The notes under the pieces: generated by a model | The model's input: the letters and a program-made list of their open reading frames with translations, nothing else | Databases searched by the model: none | What the model was told of the DNA's origin: nothing | Assembly: GCA_965243265.1 (NCBI GenBank) | Contig: CBDEUL010000008.1 | Span: 1-64,000, forward strand | Origin: Flavicella sp965243265 | Lineage (GTDB): Bacteria; Bacteroidota; Bacteroidia; Flavobacteriales; Flavobacteriaceae | Direction of reading: 5' to 3' | DNA length: 64,000 nucleotides | Translations under genes and position numbers: made by a program | In this document: in pieces, positions 25,997 through 34,949 of the stretch | How positions within the stretch are numbered: the stretch's first letter is position 1 | How the letters are laid out: each line of letters opens with the position of its first letter

Positions 25997-27001
25997 TTAA
26001 TGCATGATTTTAAATAAAAGCTCTTTTAACAAGTCTGCTTGCGACAAGCCACTTGCTCCAACTCCTTTACTTTTAACATCTGCATCTCTTAAAAAGCCTA
26101 TCACTTGAGATACTTTTCGCATTGGGTAATTTCTAGATGCTGTTACATAGTCATCTACAAAATAAGGACTTACCCCTAAATTTTTAGCTACATTCCCTTT
26201 CGATTTATCTTGCAATCCATGGTATAAAAACAGCTGTGTAAAAAAGCTATTTAACAATGAAATTGTCATTACCAACGGATTGTTTTTAGGGTTGTTAGAA
26301 AAATATTTAATAATTTGATTTGCCTTTAAAACATTTTTATTTCCGATAGCTTTACGCAATTCAAAATTGTTAAAATCTTTACTAATCCCTATGTTTTTTT
26401 CTATATGCTCTGGTGTAATAATAGTTCCTTCTGGAAGAATTAATATCAATTTATCCAGTTCGTTACTTATCTTACTTAAACTTGTTCCTAAAAATTCTAC
26501 CAGCATTTGGGCTGCTTTTGGCTCCATCTGGTAATTTTTCCCGTTTAAAACTTTGCGTATCCAGTCTGCTACTTGATTTTCATAAAGTTTTTTACTTTCA
26601 AAAACCACTCCGTTTTTAGAGGCTATTTTATGAAGTTTTTTTCTTTTATCTAAGGTCTTGTATTTGTAATTCAATACCAGTACTGTAGAGGGCTGTGGAT
26701 TTTCTACATAACTCGCAAACTTTTCTATAGTTCTCGAAAGCTCTTGTGCTTCTTTTACCACAACAACTGTTTTCTCTGCCATCATCGGAAATCTTTTGGC
26801 ATTCCCTATCACATCTTCAACAGTTACATCTCTTCCGTATAAAACAACTTGATTGAATCCTTTTTCTTCTTCACTAAGTACATTCTTCTCTATATATTCA
26901 GAAATCTTATCTATATAATAAGCTTCTTCTCCCATAAGAATATAAATAGGTTTTGCCTGCCCATTTTTTATATCGGAAACAATCTGATTTACTTCGTTCA
27001 T
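25997..27001 (-). CDS. holA: DNA polymerase III subunit delta
   Basis: This 334-residue protein is the delta subunit of the clamp loader, which opens the sliding clamp. The N-terminal YILMGEEAYYIDKI stretch and FPMMAEKTVVVVKEAQEL are typical, as is the C-terminal alpha-helical collar region with SLLNSFFTQLFLYHGL and VSPYFVDDYVTASRNY. Walker motifs are degenerate, as usual in delta. The start is an ATG directly divergent from the HsdR-N-like gene at 27064. Confidence 0.9.
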   Translation of the reverse strand: MNEVNQIVSDIKNGQAKPIYILMGEEAYYIDKISEYIEKNVLSEEEKGFNQVVLYGRDVTVEDVIGNAKRFPMMAEKTVVVVKEAQELSRTIEKFASYVENPQPSTVLVLNYKYKTLDKRKKLHKIASKNGVVFESKKLYENQVADWIRKVLNGKNYQMEPKAAQMLVEFLGTSLSKISNELDKLILILPEGTIITPEHIEKNIGISKDFNNFELRKAIGNKNVLKANQIIKYFSNNPKNNPLVMTISLLNSFFTQLFLYHGLQDKSKGNVAKNLGVSPYFVDDYVTASRNYPMRKVSQVIGFLRDADVKSKGVGASGLSQADLLKELLFKIMH

Positions 27002-27063
27002 TTTTTACTGGTTTGCCAACTGTTCTGGCTAATTTATGACTAATAAATTCTTAAATTTGTGCG

Positions 27064-27510
27064 ATGATAAATTTAAACCTACCATCGTATCAATTTAAAA
27101 TCAAAAGTAGAGAAAATAAGCGACTCATTTTTGATCTGATTCGAAAAAAATATGTGGTATTGACACCCGAAGAGTGGGTTCGTCAACATTATATTTGGTA
27201 CCTCTTGTCTGAAAAAAAATATCCTATTTCTTTAATTGCTGTTGAAAAGGAATTAAAAATCAACAACTTAAAAAAACGAACTGACATTGTTATTTTTAAC
27301 AAACAGGGAGCTCCTGAAATTATTGTAGAGTGCAAGGCTCCTCACATTCCGATTACACAAAAAACTTTTGATCAAATTGCTCGCTATAATTTAAAACTAA
27401 ACGCAAACCTATTGGTTGTTACAAACGGATTGCAACATTTTTACTGTAAAATGGACCTTGAAAAGGAACGTTATTTATTTCTTAAAGAGCTTCCTAATTA
27501 TACAAATTAA
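27064..27510 (+). CDS. HsdR N-terminal-domain-like protein
   Basis: This 148-residue protein resembles the N-terminal nuclease domain of type I restriction R subunits, which is found as a stand-alone protein in most flavobacteria. The EEWVRQHYIWYLL region, RTDIVIFNKQGAPEIIVECKAP and the following helix fit the PD-(D/E)xK fold, with D and E-x-K (VECK) as catalytic residues. No restriction partner genes are near, so a housekeeping DNA-repair-like role is likely but unknown. It is divergent from holA, with TAAATTTG at 27052-27059 just 4 bp before the start. Confidence 0.85.
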   Translation: MINLNLPSYQFKIKSRENKRLIFDLIRKKYVVLTPEEWVRQHYIWYLLSEKKYPISLIAVEKELKINNLKKRTDIVIFNKQGAPEIIVECKAPHIPITQKTFDQIARYNLKLNANLLVVTNGLQHFYCKMDLEKERYLFLKELPNYTN

Positions 27511-27549
27511 ACTAAGTTTGCACTCTCTTAATATTTGGCACTCTTTGTT

Positions 27550-28539
27550 ATGAAAATCGCTGTAGTAATTTTAAACTGGAACGGAAAAAAACTCTTAGAG
27601 TCTTTTTTACCTTCTATAATTAAGCACAGCGGAAATGCCAATATTTTTGTAGCAGACAATGCTTCTACAGACAATTCTATTGAATTCATTAAAAATAATT
27701 TTCCTGAAATAAACATTGTTGTTAACAAAAAAAACGGTGGCTTTGCCAAAGGTTATAACGATGCTTTACAGTATATAAATGCTGATGTATATGCCTTGGT
27801 AAACTCTGACGTACAGGTAACCGAAAACTGGTTGACTCCTATTGTTGCTGAATTTGAAAAAAACAAAAATGTTGGTGTTATACAACCTAAACTATTAGAC
27901 TATAATAAAAAACATAAGTTTGAATATGCGGGAGCTGCTGGTGGGTTTTTAGATTTTTTAGGATACCCATATTGTAGGGGTAGAATTTTTAATTCTTTAG
28001 AAAAAGACAAAGGGCAATACAATGATGTTATTGATATTAATTGGGCCTCGGGTGCTTGCTTTTTTATAAGGTCAGCTGTATTTCATCAATTAAAAGGTTT
28101 TGACGAAGATTATTTTGCGCATCAAGAAGAAATAGACCTTTGTTGGAGAGTACACAATTTAGGTTACCAAATAAAATACGTAGGTACTTCAACCGTTTAC
28201 CATGTTGGAGGAGCTACTTTAAATGAAGCCAATTCTTTTAAAACCTTCTTAAACTTCAGAAATAGTTTGTATTCTTTGGTAAAAAATCTACCTGCTAACA
28301 AAGTGTTTTTATTGGTATTGATTCGAATGATTTTAGATGCTGTTGCTGGTATTTACTTTTCTTTACAAGGCAGACCTATCCATACCATTGCCATTGTAAA
28401 ATCGCATATCAGTTTTTATAAAAACCTTAGAAAAATGCTCAATAAAAGAGCCTCTAGCAATAACAGTAAGTACTACCAGGTAACAAGTATTGTATGGAGT
28501 TATTTTATTTTAAATATTCGAAAAACGAATAAATTATAA
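27550..28539 (+). CDS. family 2 glycosyltransferase
   Basis: This protein of about 329 residues is a GT-A-fold glycosyltransferase of family 2, of the rhamnosyltransferase-like type. VVILNWNGKKLLESFL opens the fold, VADNASTDNSI binds the nucleotide sugar, YALVNSDVQV provides the DxD-like metal site, and FFIRSAVFHQLKGFDEDYFAHQEEIDLCWRV is the acceptor-side signature. The ATG at 27550 is chosen over a TTG 15 bp upstream because MKIAVVILNWNG is the usual N-terminus. It probably acts in cell-surface polysaccharide synthesis; no other sugar genes are adjacent. Confidence 0.9.
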   Translation: MKIAVVILNWNGKKLLESFLPSIIKHSGNANIFVADNASTDNSIEFIKNNFPEINIVVNKKNGGFAKGYNDALQYINADVYALVNSDVQVTENWLTPIVAEFEKNKNVGVIQPKLLDYNKKHKFEYAGAAGGFLDFLGYPYCRGRIFNSLEKDKGQYNDVIDINWASGACFFIRSAVFHQLKGFDEDYFAHQEEIDLCWRVHNLGYQIKYVGTSTVYHVGGATLNEANSFKTFLNFRNSLYSLVKNLPANKVFLLVLIRMILDAVAGIYFSLQGRPIHTIAIVKSHISFYKNLRKMLNKRASSNNSKYYQVTSIVWSYFILNIRKTNKL

Positions 28540-29154
28540 AATATCTAAACTCCCCTTACCTTCTCTTATTACTTCTGGTTCATCTGTAGTTAAATCTATT
28601 ATTGTTGATCCCAAGTTACCTCCATAACCTCCGTCAATTACAATATCTACTTTATCTCCCCATTTTTCATAGATCAATTCAGGATCTGTTGTATATTCTA
28701 AAACTTCATCCTCATCATGAATAGATGTAGATACAATCGGGTTTCCTAATACAGATACCAACTCAATTGCTATTGCATTGTCAGGCACACGAATACCAAC
28801 TGTTTTTTTGTTTTTAAAATACTTAGGCAATGTTTTACTCCCTGGAAGAATAAAAGTATAAGATCCTGGTAAAGCTCTCTTTAATAATTTAAACGTAGCA
28901 GAATCTATTTGTTTTGCATAATCAGACAGATTACTCAAATCTTTACAAATAAAAGAAAGGTTAGATTTTTCTAATTTCACCCCTTTTATTTGGGCTAATT
29001 TTTGAAGTGCCTTTACATTGGTAAAATCACAACCTAAACCATATACTGTATCTGTTGGATAAATAACCAAACCTCCCTTTTTAAGAACATCAATAACTTT
29101 TTGTACCTCTCTAGGGTTTGGATTTTCTTCGTAAATTTTTACTAATTCTGCCAT
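28534..29154 (-). CDS. L-threonylcarbamoyladenylate synthase (Sua5/YciO/YrdC family)
   Basis: This 206-residue protein belongs to the Sua5/YciO/YrdC family, which makes threonylcarbamoyl-AMP for the t6A modification of ANN-decoding tRNAs. Family motifs are KKGGLVIYPTDTVYGLGCD near the N-terminus, SFICKDLSNLSDYA, and PVSTSIHDEDEV near residue 145. The ATG at 29154 (MAELVKIYEE) is preferred over an upstream ATG 30 bp away. It converges with the glycosyltransferase gene, and both reading frames end on the shared TTATAA at 28534-28539. It could be the related YciO subfamily. Confidence 0.88.
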   Translation of the reverse strand: MAELVKIYEENPNPREVQKVIDVLKKGGLVIYPTDTVYGLGCDFTNVKALQKLAQIKGVKLEKSNLSFICKDLSNLSDYAKQIDSATFKLLKRALPGSYTFILPGSKTLPKYFKNKKTVGIRVPDNAIAIELVSVLGNPIVSTSIHDEDEVLEYTTDPELIYEKWGDKVDIVIDGGYGGNLGSTIIDLTTDEPEVIREGKGSLDIL

Positions 29155-29245
29155 AAAACTAAATTCTAATACAAAGGTAATCATTAATAAAATAGTACAA
29201 TCTTAAACACAAATACTTAATTTTACACAAAACCAATTACTACCT

Positions 29246-30073
29246 GTGTCTACAACTGTTAATATTAAAAATCAATACGAAGGTTTTATCAATACTCCTT
29301 CAATTTTTAAAAAGGATAACGACTTTTTAAATCCTTCTATTTTTGATTTTCCTTCTTCTAAAAATAGGGACAATTCTTTACATATAAAAGACAACTTAAT
29401 GTTAGGCAAACGTGCCGAAGTGTTTTTTGACCATTTTATCTCAAATCATTCGGATTATAAAATCGTTGCTAAAAATATTCAGCTTTACTCCAATAAAATA
29501 ACAATTGGAGAACTCGATTTTATCCTGCAAAAAACGACAACAAACGAATTATTCCATATTGAATTGGCTTACAAGTTCTATGTCTATGACCCTGATTTTA
29601 GTACTGTTGAAATAGAAAAATGGATTGGTCCTAACAGAAAAGACAATTTTATTAAAAAAATAACCAAACTCAACGAACATCAATTTCCTTTACTCTATAG
29701 CAAAGAGGCACAAAGTGCATTGAAATCTTTTTACATCACTACAGATAACATACAACAGAAAATCTGTTTTAAAGCGCAATTGTTTGTTCCTTATAACAAT
29801 CCTCCAATACAGCTTTCACATATAAACCCTGAAGCCATTAAGGGCACTTACCTTAATTTTAAAAAACTTAAAAAAAGCTCTCTGACTTCATTTCAATACC
29901 ATATTCCTAAAAAACAAGATTGGTTTATAAACCCTGAAAAAAATGTTTGTTGGGAAAAATTTGAAGAAATTGAAGAAAATCTCAATACGAATATGCTTCA
30001 AAAAAAATCGTGCTTGGTTTGGTTAAAAGACCACTATAATAAAACACAGCGTATTTTTATTGTTTGGTGGTAA
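29246..30073 (+). CDS. DUF1853 family protein
   Basis: This 275-residue protein resembles DUF1853, a family with a restriction-endonuclease-like fold and no confirmed function. The segment LGKRAEVFFDHFI, then LDFILQKTTTNELFHIELAYKFYVYD, gives the possible D...E-x-A/K active-site pattern. The start is a GTG at 29246; the first in-frame ATG would remove about 50 residues that contain the family's N-terminal PSIFDFPS pattern. It is soluble, with no signal peptide. Confidence 0.75.
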   Translation: MSTTVNIKNQYEGFINTPSIFKKDNDFLNPSIFDFPSSKNRDNSLHIKDNLMLGKRAEVFFDHFISNHSDYKIVAKNIQLYSNKITIGELDFILQKTTTNELFHIELAYKFYVYDPDFSTVEIEKWIGPNRKDNFIKKITKLNEHQFPLLYSKEAQSALKSFYITTDNIQQKICFKAQLFVPYNNPPIQLSHINPEAIKGTYLNFKKLKKSSLTSFQYHIPKKQDWFINPEKNVCWEKFEEIEENLNTNMLQKKSCLVWLKDHYNKTQRIFIVWW

Positions 30074-30117
30074 TCATAAGTACTTAAAATTTTAATAAGA
30101 TTTAAAACACCACCCTT

Positions 30118-30145
30118 TTGTACTTCATCCAAAAGAGTATCTTTG
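30118..30145 (+). promoter_or_regulatory. promoter of the DUF4494 gene
   Basis: TTG at 30118-30120 and TATCTTTG at 30138-30145, separated by 17 bp, precede the gene start by 33 bp. Confidence 0.6.
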
Positions 30146-30178
30146 CTTTTCTAAAAAATAACATTTAATATACATACT

Positions 30179-30712
30179 ATGTGGTACGAGTGCAAGATAA
30201 AATATAGCAGAATAGACGAAGATGATAGAACTAAAACTTTCAACCAACCGTACTTATTTGATGCAATGTCTTTTACTGAAGCAGAAGCTAGAGTAAATGA
30301 AGAAATGCAACAATACATTTCTACTGAATTTAAAATAACAAATATCAAGGTTGCTAACTTTTCTGAAATTTGTCCAAATGAACATGGTGACAGATGGTTT
30401 AAGTGTAAACTTTCTTGTATTACTTTAGATGAAGAAAAGGGAACGGAAAAAAGAGCCAATTCTTACATTTTGGTACAGGCCAATGATGTAAAAGATGCTT
30501 ATGATACTTTGGCGGCTAGTTTAACAGATACTGTTAGTAATTACGAAATACCTAGTGTAGCGGAATCTCCTATTTTAGATGTATTCCCTTATTATGATGG
30601 TGAAGAAGAGGCTCCTTTAAACGAAGAAGTTCCTGAAAACTACAGCCCAGCTGAAGCTGTAGAAACTTCTATAGGAGAGGAAACTTTAGAGGAAGAAGAA
30701 ACAGAGTTTTAA
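30179..30712 (+). CDS. DUF4494 domain protein
   Basis: This 177-residue protein matches DUF4494, a Bacteroidota family without known function. The start MWYECKIKY, followed by the AMSFTEAEARVNEEM and DRWFKCKLSCITLDEEKG stretches, is the conserved core (residues 1-130), while the C-terminal 45 residues are acidic and low in complexity. It is cytosolic and stands alone between its own promoter and a strong terminator at 30733. Confidence 0.85.
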   Translation: MWYECKIKYSRIDEDDRTKTFNQPYLFDAMSFTEAEARVNEEMQQYISTEFKITNIKVANFSEICPNEHGDRWFKCKLSCITLDEEKGTEKRANSYILVQANDVKDAYDTLAASLTDTVSNYEIPSVAESPILDVFPYYDGEEEAPLNEEVPENYSPAEAVETSIGEETLEEEETEF

Positions 30713-30732
30713 ACAGACTCTAACTTTATATA

Positions 30733-30770
30733 AAAAAGGGTAGTGAATTATATAATTCACTACCCTTTTT
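30733..30770. terminator. intrinsic terminator after the DUF4494 gene
   Basis: An 18-bp perfect stem (30733-30750 with 30753-30770) ends in a T-run; its loop is only two bases, so it is nearly one continuous palindrome. The 206 bp that follow, up to the next hairpin at 30977, hold nothing recognisable. Confidence 0.85.
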
Positions 30771-30976
30771 GGGGTCTTATCATCTTCCTATTTTCCGAAC
30801 GTATATACTCTTTTCCTTATATCGAAATACTAAAACAAATAACTACAGTATCGCTTTCAATGTTTTTTTAATTACAAAAAAACTATATCGAGAAATCTTA
30901 ACTCAATTTTAGGCTCCCCCTCTCTTGTATCAAAACATTCCTTTGTACAAACCTCTCTAAAAAAATCATTAAACAT

Positions 30977-31008
30977 AAAAAAGCCTCTCCGTTTGGAGAG
31001 GCTTTTTT
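30977..31008. terminator. intrinsic terminator of the symporter gene
   Basis: A 14-bp stem AAAAAAGCCTCTCC/GGAGAGGCTTTTTT with the loop GTTT lies 19 bp beyond the minus-strand stop at 31028. Confidence 0.9.
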
Positions 31009-31027
31009 AAATATGATGTATACTTTC

Positions 31028-32653
31028 TTAGTTGTTAAAGAAAACATATGTACTAATTACAATAACTAAGATTACAATACTTACTGGCTTTAAAATTGAC
31101 CATGGAGTAATGTCTACTTGTTCTGTATATTCTTGTTCAAAGTCTTTTGCTCTTGGTTTTAATTTACCTATGATCAACATGATAATAATGTTCATCACAA
31201 ATAAAATAGCCATTACGTGTAAGAAGTGAGGATACTCGTATCCTTTTGCTTCTAAAGATGGCTTTAAGATAAATTGAGAGATAGAATATAAAATTACCCC
31301 TGAAGCCAATCCAACTTTTGCAGCCAATGCAGGTACTCTTTTTGTTAAGTAACCAACTACAATAATTGTAAAAATTGGAATAGAGTAACATCCATTCACC
31401 TCTTGTAAGTATGCAAACAAACCTCCAGATGCCTTTATTAACCAAGGAGCAATAAGCATTGCTGCAAACGCTAAGAAAATACCAAACGTTTTACCAACTT
31501 TTACAACCTTAGCCTCAGATGCTTCTGGGTTTATATGTGCTTTGTAAATATCTAATCCGAATAATGTAACAGAACTGTTTAAACCTCCATTAAAAGAAGA
31601 TAAAATAGCTCCAAACAATACCGCTGCAAAGAAACCAACCATACTTGCTGGCAATACTTGTTTTACTAACAATGGGTATGCTTGATCTTTAATAATTGCA
31701 TCTCCTTCACTAAAGAAGTGGAAAGATTCAGGGTGTTGTGCCATATAAAAAGCGATCATTCCTGGTAATACCAACATTAAAGGTCCTAATATTTTTAAGA
31801 ATGCTGCGTACAACAACCCTTTTTGTCCTTCTGCTAAGTTTTTAGCACCTAAAGCTCTTTGAATAATTGCTTGGTTTGTTCCCCAGTAAAATAACTGTAC
31901 CAACATCATCCCTGTAAAAATTGTTCCAAATGGTACAGAAGCGTCAGAACCCCCTACTGCATTTAACTTTCCTAAAGGTCTTGCAAATTCAGCCAATGTA
32001 TCAATACCAGCACCTACACTTCCTCCACCAACTGCCATCAAACCAAAGAATGGAATTGCCAATCCTCCAATCAATAAACCAACGGCGTTGATTGAGTCAG
32101 AAACAGCAACTGCTTTTAGTCCTCCAAAAACAGCGTAAATAATACCAATAATACCAATAGCAAATACTGTAATATACAATGCTGTAAACTCATCAACTCC
32201 TAACATTTTAGGAACATCAAACATTGTATTAACAGCCAAAGCTCCAGAATACAATACAATAGGTAATAACACAACTACATAACCTGATAAAAACAAGGCA
32301 GAAACCCAAGTTTTTGTCATTTTATCATAACGATTTTCTAAAAACTGAGGTACTGTTGTAATTCCTCCTTTTAAGTAACGTGGCAATAAAAATACTGCTG
32401 TAACAACCATTGCAATGGCAGCTAAAGTTTCCCAAGCCATTACTAAAATACCCTCTTCAAAAGCAGCACCGTTCAATCCTACAATTTGCTCTGTTGAAAG
32501 GTTGGTTAATAATAATGACCCTGCAATTACAGGTCCTGTTAAACTACGACCTCCCAAGAAGTAACCATCGGCAGATTGTTTGTTTTTTCTTGTTGCTAAG
32601 TAAGCAATTACAGCAACTAAGATTGTAAATCCTAAGAAAGAAATTATTCCCAT
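31028..32653 (-). CDS. sodium/solute symporter (SSS family)
   Basis: This 541-residue membrane transporter belongs to the sodium:solute symporter family. About 14 hydrophobic helices are visible, with the N-terminal LTGPVIAGSLLLTNLSTEQIVGLNG segment and GIIYAVFGGLKAVAVSDSINAVGLL, both SGLT-type features, and FGAILSSFNGGLNSSVTLFGLD later. It resembles the SGLT-like group that imports sugars, but the substrate cannot be deduced. It is transcribed alone, divergent from lipA; the 276-bp region between them contains no repeat or other recognisable element apart from the lipA -7 box. Confidence 0.92.
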   Translation of the reverse strand: MGIISFLGFTILVAVIAYLATRKNKQSADGYFLGGRSLTGPVIAGSLLLTNLSTEQIVGLNGAAFEEGILVMAWETLAAIAMVVTAVFLLPRYLKGGITTVPQFLENRYDKMTKTWVSALFLSGYVVVLLPIVLYSGALAVNTMFDVPKMLGVDEFTALYITVFAIGIIGIIYAVFGGLKAVAVSDSINAVGLLIGGLAIPFFGLMAVGGGSVGAGIDTLAEFARPLGKLNAVGGSDASVPFGTIFTGMMLVQLFYWGTNQAIIQRALGAKNLAEGQKGLLYAAFLKILGPLMLVLPGMIAFYMAQHPESFHFFSEGDAIIKDQAYPLLVKQVLPASMVGFFAAVLFGAILSSFNGGLNSSVTLFGLDIYKAHINPEASEAKVVKVGKTFGIFLAFAAMLIAPWLIKASGGLFAYLQEVNGCYSIPIFTIIVVGYLTKRVPALAAKVGLASGVILYSISQFILKPSLEAKGYEYPHFLHVMAILFVMNIIIMLIIGKLKPRAKDFEQEYTEQVDITPWSILKPVSIVILVIVISTYVFFNN

Positions 32654-32899
32654 ATAACTCTGTTTTTATTAAATTTTGTTTTTTAGTTCTAAAAAAAGCA
32701 TTTTTTTCAGGGTGCTAAGCTATTAAATATTTGATATAAAACAGCTAATAAAAAGCATTAAAATACATCTAATTGTAAAAAAAATTCATCTAGACACTCA
32801 AAAAACCGAAATAATGAAAACTAAAGAAATACAATTCTAAGAATCTCTTATTTCGTAGATACTTTCGTCTTATAAAAATTATTTGAAATAGTTTATTTG

Positions 32900-32907
32900 T
32901 AACTTTG
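32900..32907 (+). promoter_or_regulatory. -7 element of the lipA promoter
   Basis: TAACTTTG matches TAnnTTTG and lies 22 bp before the lipA start. A good -33 element at the usual distance was not seen. Confidence 0.5.
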
Positions 32908-32929
32908 CAGGAATTTAATTGAAAAGAAA

Positions 32930-33799
32930 ATGTCTGAGCAAGTTAAAACTACCGAAAGAACAACCAAACCTAAATGGTTACGTGTAAAACTACCTGTCGG
33001 AAAAAAATATACAGAATTAAGAGGTCTTGTTGATAAATACAAACTAAACACAATTTGTACCAGTGGTAGTTGCCCTAATATGGGTGAATGTTGGGGTGAA
33101 GGTACCGCTACATTCATGATTTTAGGAAACACCTGTACCAGATCATGTGGATTTTGTGGTGTTAAAACAGGACGCCCTGATACAGTAGAATGGGACGAAC
33201 CAGAAAAAGTAGCCCGTTCTATAAAGTTGATGAATATTAAACACGCCGTAATTACCTCTGTAGATAGAGATGATTTAAAAGATGGCGGGTCTATTATTTG
33301 GTCTGAAACAATACAGGCAATTCGTAGAACCAGCCCTAAAACAACTTTAGAGACCTTAATTCCAGATTTTCAAGGAGATACTAAAAATATAGACCGCCTT
33401 TTAAAAGCGGCTCCTGAAGTTATTTCTCACAACTTAGAAACCGTAAGAAGACTTACTAGAGAAGTTCGAATTCAAGCAAAGTACGATCGAAGCTTAGAGG
33501 TTTTAAAATATTTGAAAGACAACGGACAACCCAGAACAAAATCTGGTATTATGTTAGGTTTGGGAGAAACTGAAGAAGAAGTAATTGAAACATTACACGA
33601 CTTAGCCAATGCAAAAGTAGATATTGTTACTATTGGACAATATTTACAACCTAGTAAAAAACACTTGCCTGTAAAAGAGTTTATTACTCCTGAACAATTT
33701 GAAAAATATAAAGAAATTGGTCTTAAACTTGGTTTTAGGCATGTAGAAAGTGGTGCTTTGGTAAGATCATCTTACAAAGCTCAAAAACATTTAGAGTAA
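32930..33799 (+). CDS. lipA: lipoyl synthase
   Basis: This 289-residue radical SAM enzyme inserts two sulfurs into protein-bound octanoyl groups to make lipoate. It has both iron-sulfur motifs: the auxiliary cluster motif CTSGSCPNMGEC (about residues 43-54) and the radical SAM motif CTRSCGFC (about 69-76), plus the C-terminal RSSYKA segment containing the conserved serine ligand. Length and order are normal. It is a single-gene unit followed by a terminator at 33883. Confidence 0.97.
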   Translation: MSEQVKTTERTTKPKWLRVKLPVGKKYTELRGLVDKYKLNTICTSGSCPNMGECWGEGTATFMILGNTCTRSCGFCGVKTGRPDTVEWDEPEKVARSIKLMNIKHAVITSVDRDDLKDGGSIIWSETIQAIRRTSPKTTLETLIPDFQGDTKNIDRLLKAAPEVISHNLETVRRLTREVRIQAKYDRSLEVLKYLKDNGQPRTKSGIMLGLGETEEEVIETLHDLANAKVDIVTIGQYLQPSKKHLPVKEFITPEQFEKYKEIGLKLGFRHVESGALVRSSYKAQKHLE

Positions 33800-33882
33800 A
33801 AAACCAATCTTTGGCACAGTAATTGCTACCTATTTAAATATAGGGAGTGGTTACCCTAAATCATAAATTAAGTTTGGTTAAT

Positions 33883-33916
33883 AAAAAAGCTCTGTAATTT
33901 TTTACAGAGCTTTTTT
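33883..33916 (+). terminator. intrinsic terminator of lipA
   Basis: A 15-bp stem around GCTCTGTAA/TTACAGAGC with a TTTT loop is followed by six T residues. Confidence 0.88.
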
Positions 33917-33968
33917 AGTTTTAAACCCAGATTGATTATCTTCTCCACGATTAAAGAGAATTCTATTT

Positions 33969-34949
33969 TTGTTAAAAAAACTTTACATATTGAACCCCTT
34001 GTTTACTAAAGCCTTACAAGTTTTATGTATTTTATTTGTTTTCATTAACCAAACAGCAAAAGCACAAAAAACGTACTCTAAAGAATTTTTACTTATTTCT
34101 GACAACGATTTATATGTAGACACTTATAGAGATCGTTACTACACCAACGGTCTACTTTTACAATACAGATATATAACGACTAATGAAAAAATTGAAAAAC
34201 AAATTTTTAGTTTTGAGTTAGGACAGTTTATGTACACTCCCCAAAGCCCTTTCTTTATATACCCTGAACAACACGACCGTCCTTACGCAGGTTATACTTT
34301 TGGTAATTTTAGCATTCATAAATTTTTCAAAAACCAAACCGCCTTTAAAGCTACTTTTGAAATTGGCTTGGTAGGACCTCTTGCACTTGCCAAAGAATCA
34401 CAAGATCTTATTCATTTTATTTATGGGTTTAACGATGTACCTGGTTGGGAGTACCAAATAGAAAATGCACTGGGTATTAACATTAACTTTAGCTACCTAA
34501 AACCTCTTACTAAAAAAGAACACAATTCTATTGATTTTACCTCCTACTCTATAGCCAAAATAGGAACTACTTTTACCGAATTTTCTACCGCTATTGTTTC
34601 TCGAGTTAGCTTTCTAAAAAAAGGTTTAAACAAAACCAATAACTCCCTCTTATTCAATAGTAACCTAAATATCAGTAATACAAACCTAAAGGAATTTTTC
34701 TTTTTTATAAAGCCACAAATAACTTATGCCTTGTATAACGCAACTATACAGGGTGGTATGTTTAACAACAACAGTCCCATTACTTTTGATATAGAGCCTT
34801 TGGTTTTTGAATTAGAAACAGGTATTAAATTTACATTAAACAGGTTTAACCTAGGGTATTCATACAATTATTACACCAAACGTCTTGAAAGGATGAACCA
34901 AAACTCTAACAACTACGGAAGTATTCAATTGGGCTATCTCTTCAACTAA
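33969..34949 (+). CDS. LpxR-like lipid A deacylase, outer-membrane beta-barrel
   Basis: This 326-residue protein has a signal peptide (about residues 1-32, ending QTAKAQ) and the DUF2219/LpxR pattern. The motif SDNDLYVDTYRDRYYTNG (about 42-59) carries the asparagine and aspartates of the active site, and EQHDRPYAGYTFG (about 96-108) is the second signature. Alternating amphipathic strands and a C-terminal aromatic residue (LGYLFN) fit a barrel. LpxR removes the 3'-linked acyl chains of lipid A. The start is a TTG at 33969, which keeps the charged n-region of the signal peptide. Its stop overlaps the convergent helicase gene by 4 bp. Confidence 0.82.
   Translation: MLKKLYILNPLFTKALQVLCILFVFINQTAKAQKTYSKEFLLISDNDLYVDTYRDRYYTNGLLLQYRYITTNEKIEKQIFSFELGQFMYTPQSPFFIYPEQHDRPYAGYTFGNFSIHKFFKNQTAFKATFEIGLVGPLALAKESQDLIHFIYGFNDVPGWEYQIENALGININFSYLKPLTKKEHNSIDFTSYSIAKIGTTFTEFSTAIVSRVSFLKKGLNKTNNSLLFNSNLNISNTNLKEFFFFIKPQITYALYNATIQGGMFNNNSPITFDIEPLVFELETGIKFTLNRFNLGYSYNYYTKRLERMNQNSNNYGSIQLGYLFN

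Noticed and set aside
30771..30976. Possible small RNA or gene between the two terminators
   Set aside because: No promoter element, hairpin or coding pattern was seen in this 206-bp stretch.
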